NCBI GenBank assembly: GCA_947164805.1
Contig: CAMUXX010000019.1
Location: 1 to 10,937 of the forward strand
Direction: 5' to 3'
Length of the DNA stretch: 10,937 nucleotides
Source of the DNA: an uncultured Elusimicrobia bacterium
GTDB taxonomy: Bacteria > Elusimicrobiota > Elusimicrobia > Elusimicrobiales > Elusimicrobiaceae
In this document: in pieces, positions 7,269-10,937 of the stretch
How the letters are laid out: every line of letters begins with the position of its first letter
Position numbering within the stretch: position 1 is the first letter of the stretch
Notes under the pieces: model-generated
What the model saw: only the letters and a program-made list of their open reading frames with translations
Databases searched by the model: none
What the model was told of the DNA's origin: nothing
Translations under genes and position numbers: made by a program

Positions 7269-7847
7269 ATGAAAAAACTCAGCCTTTTAGGTTTAATTTT
7301 AGCATTTTGCGCGTGTAACAGTTTGCAAGATGTATATTACCGCCCAAATGCACAAATTATGCCGCAACATATAACAAAAATTCATGTTAGACCCATTATT
7401 AACCGAACGGAAGTTTTTGCTTTGGAAGACCGCCTTGTGATTGAAGTTGTAGATGAGTTTTTAAGGAACGGTGCTTACAGTATTACCCAAGAAGATCAGG
7501 CCGACGGCATTTTGGCCGGCGAAATTTTACGCTATATTTTAATACCTGTTCAATATGACACACAACTTGTTCCGACAGTTTACCGTATGGAAGTCTTGTT
7601 AAACCTTCGTTTTATTGACAAAAATTCCCAGGAAACTATTTGGATGGAGCCTGCACTCCAGCAAATTTACATTTATTCCGCATCCACTTTGGATGGAGGT
7701 ATGACAGAAGAACAGGCCCGTGAAGAACTTTGGAAAAACTTCGCTAAAATGATAGTTAAACGCACTGTGGAAGGTTTTGGTTCAGTTGCAAGTCCGACAC
7801 GTCAACAAAATCAGCTTAACCCCGATCAAACAACAATAACAAAATAG
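7269..7847 (+). CDS. lptE: LPS-assembly lipoprotein LptE family
   Basis: An outer-membrane lipoprotein expected to plug and assemble the LptD translocon for lipopolysaccharide export. It has 192 residues and begins with a lipoprotein signal peptide, MKKLSLLGLILAFCACNS; C16 (A at -1) is the likelier acylated cysteine, with C14 as an alternative. The body matches the LptE pattern in order: a strand TKIHVRPIINRT, a helix RLVIEVVDEFLRNG, ADGILAGEILRY, the PVQYD turn, a strand pair YRMEVLLNLRF, and a C-terminal helix ending IVKRTVEGF. The last 20 or so residues are a polar Gln/Thr-rich tail. LptE proteins are poorly conserved, so the assignment rests on pattern and on the leuS-lptE-holA order. It implies an LPS or lipooligosaccharide outer membrane. 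Confidence 0.82.
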   Translation: MKKLSLLGLILAFCACNSLQDVYYRPNAQIMPQHITKIHVRPIINRTEVFALEDRLVIEVVDEFLRNGAYSITQEDQADGILAGEILRYILIPVQYDTQLVPTVYRMEVLLNLRFIDKNSQETIWMEPALQQIYIYSASTLDGGMTEEQAREELWKNFAKMIVKRTVEGFGSVASPTRQQNQLNPDQTTITK

Positions 7848-7849
7848 TT

Positions 7850-8863
7850 ATGAAAAAGTTAACTGAAGAACAACTTAAAAAAAGTATTATCTCAGGGGAT
7901 ATTGCACCGGTTTATTTGTTCAGCGGTGATGATGTTTTCAGAAAGCAAGAAGTAACAAAGCAAATTATTGCCACTTTACGAACTGATGAGTTTAATTTAA
8001 CCCAAGAAGACTGCCAACAAACAAAAGATATCGGAGAGGTTTTAACATTGGCAAATACCATGCCTGCTTTTGCAGACAGGCGCGTAATTATCTTAAATAA
8101 TATTGATAAACTTACCAAAAACCCGATGGCCGCACTTGTTAATTATTTGCAGAACCCTCTAAACACAACTTGTTTGGTTTTATATCATAATGATTATAAA
8201 AAGTTTAAGAAAGATAAGGCATTAACTTCTGCTTTAAGTGAGGATTCTGCCGAAGTACTTTTTGACGAATTAAAAGGCGCAAGTTTACAAAAATGGCTTA
8301 AAGACAATTTTGCTGCCAAAGGTTTAAAAATAGATAGTGACACTTTATTTATGCTAGAAGAACTTGTCGGATCGGACCTAAATGCCCTGACAATGGAAAT
8401 TGAGAAACTTTCGCTTTTACTTGCAAAACGTGAAGATAAAACAGTAACTGAAGAAGACTTACTTTCAAGCATAGGGTATTCTAAAGAGGAAAACCCTTTT
8501 GCACTAAATAATGCCGTCCTATCTTTAAATAAAAGGGAAGCGTTAAGAATAATTGATAACCTTTTAAAAGCAGGGGAAGAACCTATCGCAATTTTAAATA
8601 AAATTAGTAACCCGGCGATGAAACTTTTTAGAATAAAACGTCTTGCGGAAGCAGGTATTCCAACCTTTCAAATAACTTCGGCTGCCGGGCTTATGCCGTG
8701 GGAGACACGCCTTATAAGTGTAGCGCGCAATTTGCCGCCAAGTGCCGTTATGTTGAGGGCGATAGATAAAATTATTGAAGCGGACCTTGCTTTTAAAACT
8801 TCAACAGCCGATAATGCCGGCGTAGTTCTAAAAGGTTTAATACTGTCTTTACTTCCTAATTAG
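7850..8863 (+). CDS. holA: DNA polymerase III, delta subunit (clamp loader)
   Basis: The delta subunit opens the beta sliding clamp as part of the clamp loader at the replication fork. The 337 residues begin with the family's typical APVYLFSGDDVFRKQEVTKQI, followed by MPAFADRRVIILNNIDKL, a lid-domain segment LEELVGSDLNALTMEIEKLSL at about 165-190, NPFALNNAVLSLNKREALRI, and a C-terminal helical collar with ILNKISNPAMKLFRIKRL and LAFKTS. The gap after lptE is 2 bp, and no SD is visible upstream of the ATG, so translation probably depends on coupling to lptE. Its last 8 bp overlap the stop of the converging gene. Confidence 0.95.
   Translation: MKKLTEEQLKKSIISGDIAPVYLFSGDDVFRKQEVTKQIIATLRTDEFNLTQEDCQQTKDIGEVLTLANTMPAFADRRVIILNNIDKLTKNPMAALVNYLQNPLNTTCLVLYHNDYKKFKKDKALTSALSEDSAEVLFDELKGASLQKWLKDNFAAKGLKIDSDTLFMLEELVGSDLNALTMEIEKLSLLLAKREDKTVTEEDLLSSIGYSKEENPFALNNAVLSLNKREALRIIDNLLKAGEEPIAILNKISNPAMKLFRIKRLAEAGIPTFQITSAAGLMPWETRLISVARNLPPSAVMLRAIDKIIEADLAFKTSTADNAGVVLKGLILSLLPN
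8856..8863. other. 8-bp palindrome holding the stop codons of two convergent genes
   Basis: CTAATTAG equals its own reverse complement. Read on the plus strand it ends holA (Asn-TAG); read on the minus strand it ends the facing membrane-protein gene (Asn-TAG). The two coding regions thus overlap by exactly these 8 bp and both end in Asn-stop. No terminator hairpin is visible immediately beyond it on either side. Confidence 0.9.
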
Positions 8864-9434
8864 TTTGTGCTGTATCTGTTGTTACGGTATTTACCGTTAC
8901 GGTAGATATTGCTTTTGCCGTATCGGTTGAAGATGCCAAAACTTCGGTATTTTGAAATGTTTGAGTGCTTGTAATAATGTGTTGCTTTTCCTCTTTAATA
9001 ACCAAAACCTCTTTTGGTGTTTCACGCGGATATAAAGTTTCAATTAATTCAATAAATTTTTTATATTCTTCACGCACTTTTATATACTGGGCAGTATTTT
9101 CGGGTTGAATTTGAAGTTTCAAAAGTTCCAAAGAATAATTTGCCGCCGCCTCTTTGTAATAAAGTTGAACAAGTGTTCTTTTAAAATTATTTTCAAAACC
9201 TATAATTTCCTCTTGATCTTGCCCGGAAGAAATTAAAATATTCTTATATTTGTCTGCCTCTTTTAAAACCGTATCAATTTGCGGTACATTATCTACGTTA
9301 AAAGATGCCTTCGGTTTTTGTGGAACGACTATGCTTTTTTGGTCAAAGTTCTTCTGCGGAAGGTACACATTGCCGATAATAACCCCCGCCATAAAAATAA
9401 CTGAAATAATTAATAATCGCAACAGGTTTGCCAT
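8856..9434 (-). CDS. Single-pass membrane-anchored protein of unknown function
   Basis: Not recognised. It has 192 residues. Residues 5-24 form a hydrophobic segment preceded by only one Arg (MANLLRLL), consistent with a signal anchor. Residues 50-135 look helical, with many Glu, Lys and Leu, and could form a coiled coil or small helical bundle. From about 139 to the end there is a Val-, Lys- and Glu-rich stretch and then a Thr/Ser/Val-rich low-complexity tail (TVTVNTVTTDTAQTN). The topology suggests one short cytoplasmic end with the rest in the periplasm. An earlier in-frame ATG at 9449 would add MYNLY, but that ATG lies within the likely promoter; the TATAAT at 9446-9441 ends 6 nt before the ATG at 9434, which is therefore preferred. 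The gene stands alone between a terminator and holA. The tail could be a flexible surface-exposed or envelope-spanning region. Confidence 0.75.
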   Translation of the reverse strand: MANLLRLLIISVIFMAGVIIGNVYLPQKNFDQKSIVVPQKPKASFNVDNVPQIDTVLKEADKYKNILISSGQDQEEIIGFENNFKRTLVQLYYKEAAANYSLELLKLQIQPENTAQYIKVREEYKKFIELIETLYPRETPKEVLVIKEEKQHIITSTQTFQNTEVLASSTDTAKAISTVTVNTVTTDTAQTN

Positions 9435-9440
9435 ATATAA

Positions 9441-9446
9441 ATTATA
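9441..9446 (-). promoter_or_regulatory. -10 element of the membrane-anchor gene
   Basis: The minus strand reads TATAAT, 6 nt before the ATG at 9434, with TTG directly in front and no SD. It lies 26 bp downstream of the terminator stem of the preceding minus-strand unit, so the gene is a separate transcription unit with a predicted leaderless mRNA. Confidence 0.6.
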
Positions 9447-9467
9447 CAAAAAATTATTTATACTTAT

Positions 9468-9490
9468 AAAACCCCCGGCACAACCGGGGG
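9468..9490 (-). terminator. Rho-independent terminator after the PilP/GspC-like gene
   Basis: On the minus strand a perfect 7-bp GC stem CCCCCGG/CCGGGGG (9490-9484 and 9478-9472) with a 5-nt loop is followed by TTTTAT (9471-9466). It begins 28 nt after the stop of the gene ending at 9519. It is the only convincing intrinsic terminator in the window. The U-tract is short. On the plus strand the stem is followed by AGTAATAATA, without a U-run, so it acts in one direction. Confidence 0.88.
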
Positions 9491-9518
9491 AGTAATAATA
9501 ATATGTTAGATAAATAAA

Positions 9519-10070
9519 TTACATTGCGACTTTGAAGCGTTCGCCTTGGTATGCAAGTACTGCCGAACTGCTTTTTACCTTGATAACTTTTACTTTGATA
9601 TTGTTAATATCAAAGCCGCATTCTTCTATTTCTTGAACTTTTGCTTTTTCGGTATCTTTTAATTTAACGGCAAGTTCACTGCCTTTTGAGGCAACTTTGC
9701 CGTTGATTATTGCATCACTTCCCATAATACCGTCAAGTTTTACACTTTTGCTGATTATTCTTGAAGGATGGCGTTTTAATTCATCACACAATATTTTTTT
9801 GCGTAAGGCTTCTTGTCTTTCTTTTTCAATGCGTTCTTTTTCTTCTTGCAATCTTTTCAATTCCGCAAGCCTTTCAGCTTCTTTAGCTGCCTCTATTTTA
9901 AATGCTTCTTCTTTAGAAATGAAAGGGCTTTTTGTGTTTTTGCTTGTTTTAAATTCAACCTTTTTTGCGGGTGCGACTGGTACCGCTTTTACTTCGGTTT
10001 TTGCCTCTTGCGCAAACAGAAAAAGCGGGATTCCTAGAACTAATAGACTTAATAATAATTTCTTTTTCAT
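9519..10070 (-). CDS. Periplasmic PilP/GspC-like protein (pilus or type II secretion assembly)
   Basis: 183 residues. A signal peptide MKKKLLLSLLVLGIPLFLFA is followed by a Pro/Val/Lys-rich region (21-45), TKSPFISKEE at 46-55 resembling the short DPF-type element of PilP proteins, a long Glu/Lys/Arg coiled-coil helix (about 54-95), and a C-terminal beta domain. Within it, KLDGIMGSDAIINGKVASKG at 111-130 and VIKVKSSSAVLAYQGERFKV near the end match the HR-type domain of PilP and GspC, which in those families links the inner-membrane platform to the secretin. C95 and C151 could pair. The start at 10070 is set by AAGGAG 7 nt upstream and by the signal peptide; an upstream in-frame ATG at 10178 would lie inside the preceding gene. 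The gene follows the pilin/TPR mosaic gene by 13 bp in the same direction, so they are probably co-transcribed. PilP versus GspC cannot be decided. Confidence 0.65.
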   Translation of the reverse strand: MKKKLLLSLLVLGIPLFLFAQEAKTEVKAVPVAPAKKVEFKTSKNTKSPFISKEEAFKIEAAKEAERLAELKRLQEEKERIEKERQEALRKKILCDELKRHPSRIISKSVKLDGIMGSDAIINGKVASKGSELAVKLKDTEKAKVQEIEECGFDINNIKVKVIKVKSSSAVLAYQGERFKVAM

Positions 10071-10077
10071 AATTTTT

Positions 10078-10083
10078 CTCCTT
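10078..10083 (-). promoter_or_regulatory. SD (AAGGAG) fixing the PilP/GspC-like start
   Basis: On the minus strand AAGGAG sits between the upstream stop (10084) and the ATG at 10070, with a 7-nt spacer. It shows the start is operon-internal and translated through a normal SD. Confidence 0.8.
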
Positions 10084-10937
10084 TTAGAAACTATAGGGAT
10101 CATGTCCTTCAACTTTAATAAAATTTGCTTTATTAGTACTTTTACCGGCAAAGGATACTCTAACACCTTTTTTTTCAAGCATCTTCAAGCCATTGGCAGC
10201 ATCTGTATTTCCCGGGTTTAAATTAAGCGCTGCTTCCCATTCATCTCTCGCTTTTTCATATTCACCTTGTGAAAAAGCAGCCAAACCCAAACGATAATGT
10301 TTATCTGATGCTATACGTGCTGCTTTCGAAACTCTAACATCCGTTTGGTTAATAATCTCATTCCCTTTTTGATATTCTTGACAAGGCCCTATTACACAAC
10401 CGCTGGCTGCACGCATAAATTTTGCATTACCGAAGAATTTTTTACAAGCATCTATTGCGTTTTGGTCATTTTGTAAGGCTTGGCAAGTTATCTTATCATA
10501 GTTAGTAGAGTTCGTGTAACGGTATGCCCAAACTATGGAATTTGTTCCGTCTTTTGTGATTGCATAAACATATCTGCCGTTGGAATAATTCAATGTTCTT
10601 AATCCGGTTATATCTATCGGTTTAAGATAGGAAGTATAATGCCCATGTTCCTGATAATATTCTTCTTCCAAGGCAACAACTTCTTTAATAACTTTTGCCG
10701 CCTTTTCTATATTTTTCACTTTCTCATTAATGGAAGAAGGACTATACGGAGGGCGTGATATATGTATATGTGGTGGCCTAACCACTTGTACATCTTCGCT
10801 GTACACATTTCCAACCCTTTCCGTTTCTTTCGGCAAGGCCGAATATAAGGACACAATTTTTACAAAGTCTGCCCTGTAACCTTCGGTATCTTCGCCTTTG
10901 GCTTTGCGTGCTTCCTCAAGAACCTTTTCAATGTCGG
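10084..10937 (-). CDS. Mosaic protein: YfbK-type C-terminal segment, pilin-like module and TPR (5' end beyond right edge)
   Basis: The frame is open from the right edge to the TAA at 10086-10084, so the start lies outside; a GTG at 10854 is in frame but coding continues upstream of it. The visible part, in order: ARKAKGEDTEGYRADFVKIV at about 10850-10911, which resembles the end of YfbK/DUF3520 proteins that carry a von Willebrand A domain (that domain would be off-window); a Pro-rich linker with HISRPPYSPSS; EYYQEHGHYTSY to CKKFFG at about 10430-10680, resembling the region after the first helix of type IV pilins, without a hydrophobic N-terminal helix of its own; and a TPR, RLGLAAFSQGEYEKARDEWEAALNLNPGN, at about 10200-10300 (given here only as a description of the repeat). 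Several Cys lie in the pilin-like part. Function is not established; an envelope adhesin or pilus-associated role is inference. It leads into the PilP/GspC-like gene. Confidence 0.6.
   Translation of the reverse strand, partial: DIEKVLEEARKAKGEDTEGYRADFVKIVSLYSALPKETERVGNVYSEDVQVVRPPHIHISRPPYSPSSINEKVKNIEKAAKVIKEVVALEEEYYQEHGHYTSYLKPIDITGLRTLNYSNGRYVYAITKDGTNSIVWAYRYTNSTNYDKITCQALQNDQNAIDACKKFFGNAKFMRAASGCVIGPCQEYQKGNEIINQTDVRVSKAARIASDKHYRLGLAAFSQGEYEKARDEWEAALNLNPGNTDAANGLKMLEKKGVRVSFAGKSTNKANFIKVEGHDPYSF

Noticed and set aside
8884..8897. Inverted repeat ACGGTA-TT-TACCGT as a terminator for holA
   Set aside because: The stem is short with a tight loop, has no following U-run on the plus strand, and lies in the Thr/Val repeat codons of the converging gene.
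10071..10178. N-terminal extension of the PilP/GspC-like protein to the ATG at 10178
   Set aside because: It lies inside the upstream gene in another frame, lacks an SD, and would bury the signal peptide; 10070 has AAGGAG and a clean signal.
9697..10221. Plus-strand open frame of 174 codons opposite the right-hand operon
   Set aside because: Its product is Phe/Ser/Leu-rich, as expected from the antisense of Lys/Glu-rich coding sequence, and it spans two real genes on the minus strand.
10852..10854. GTG at 10854 as the start of the mosaic gene
   Set aside because: The same frame stays open to the window edge and encodes a recognisable GEDxxGYRADF segment, so coding continues upstream.

Overview
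The window is AT-rich, densely packed bacterial DNA with eleven genes (nine complete inside the window, one cut at each edge) and no RNA genes, mobile elements, tandem arrays or CRISPR. The organism is Gram-negative in cell plan: it has an LptE-type outer-membrane lipoprotein, a secreted amidase and a PilP/GspC-like periplasmic protein. The order leuS-lptE-holA, an N-acetylmuramoyl-L-alanine amidase with a copper-amine-oxidase-like N-terminal domain, and pilin-like protein modules suggest an Elusimicrobiota-type bacterium, perhaps a gut or host-associated lineage. This placement is inference and not proven by the sequence.

Layout. The left edge holds the N-terminus of alanyl-tRNA synthetase (alaS, minus strand). 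It is divergent, across only 23 bp, from a two-gene plus-strand unit: a YegS/DAGK-family lipid kinase and a membrane-anchored staphylococcal-nuclease-like protein. A squalene/phytoene synthase family gene runs back toward them on the minus strand (1607-2623). It is divergent from a plus-strand pair at 2689-4711: a YgjP-type zinc metallopeptidase and the amidase, overlapping by 8 bp. Then comes leuS-lptE-holA (4742-8863). The right end is all minus strand. It holds an unrecognised single-membrane-anchor protein (8856-9434) whose stop overlaps the holA stop inside an 8-bp palindrome, a clear intrinsic terminator (9472-9490), a PilP/GspC-like periplasmic protein (9519-10070), and a gene running off the right edge that combines a YfbK-like C-terminal segment, a pilin-like module and a TPR.

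The window mixes housekeeping functions (tRNA charging, DNA polymerase III clamp loading, LPS export) with envelope functions (lipid phosphorylation, isoprenoid condensation, peptidoglycan cleavage, pilus- or secretion-like components). The most striking signal is regulatory. All six transcription-unit starts visible in the window have a TATAAT-like hexamer ending 6-8 nt before the start codon and no Shine-Dalgarno sequence, which is the geometry of leaderless mRNAs. Three of the five operon-internal genes instead carry good SD motifs. This pattern also decides several start codons.
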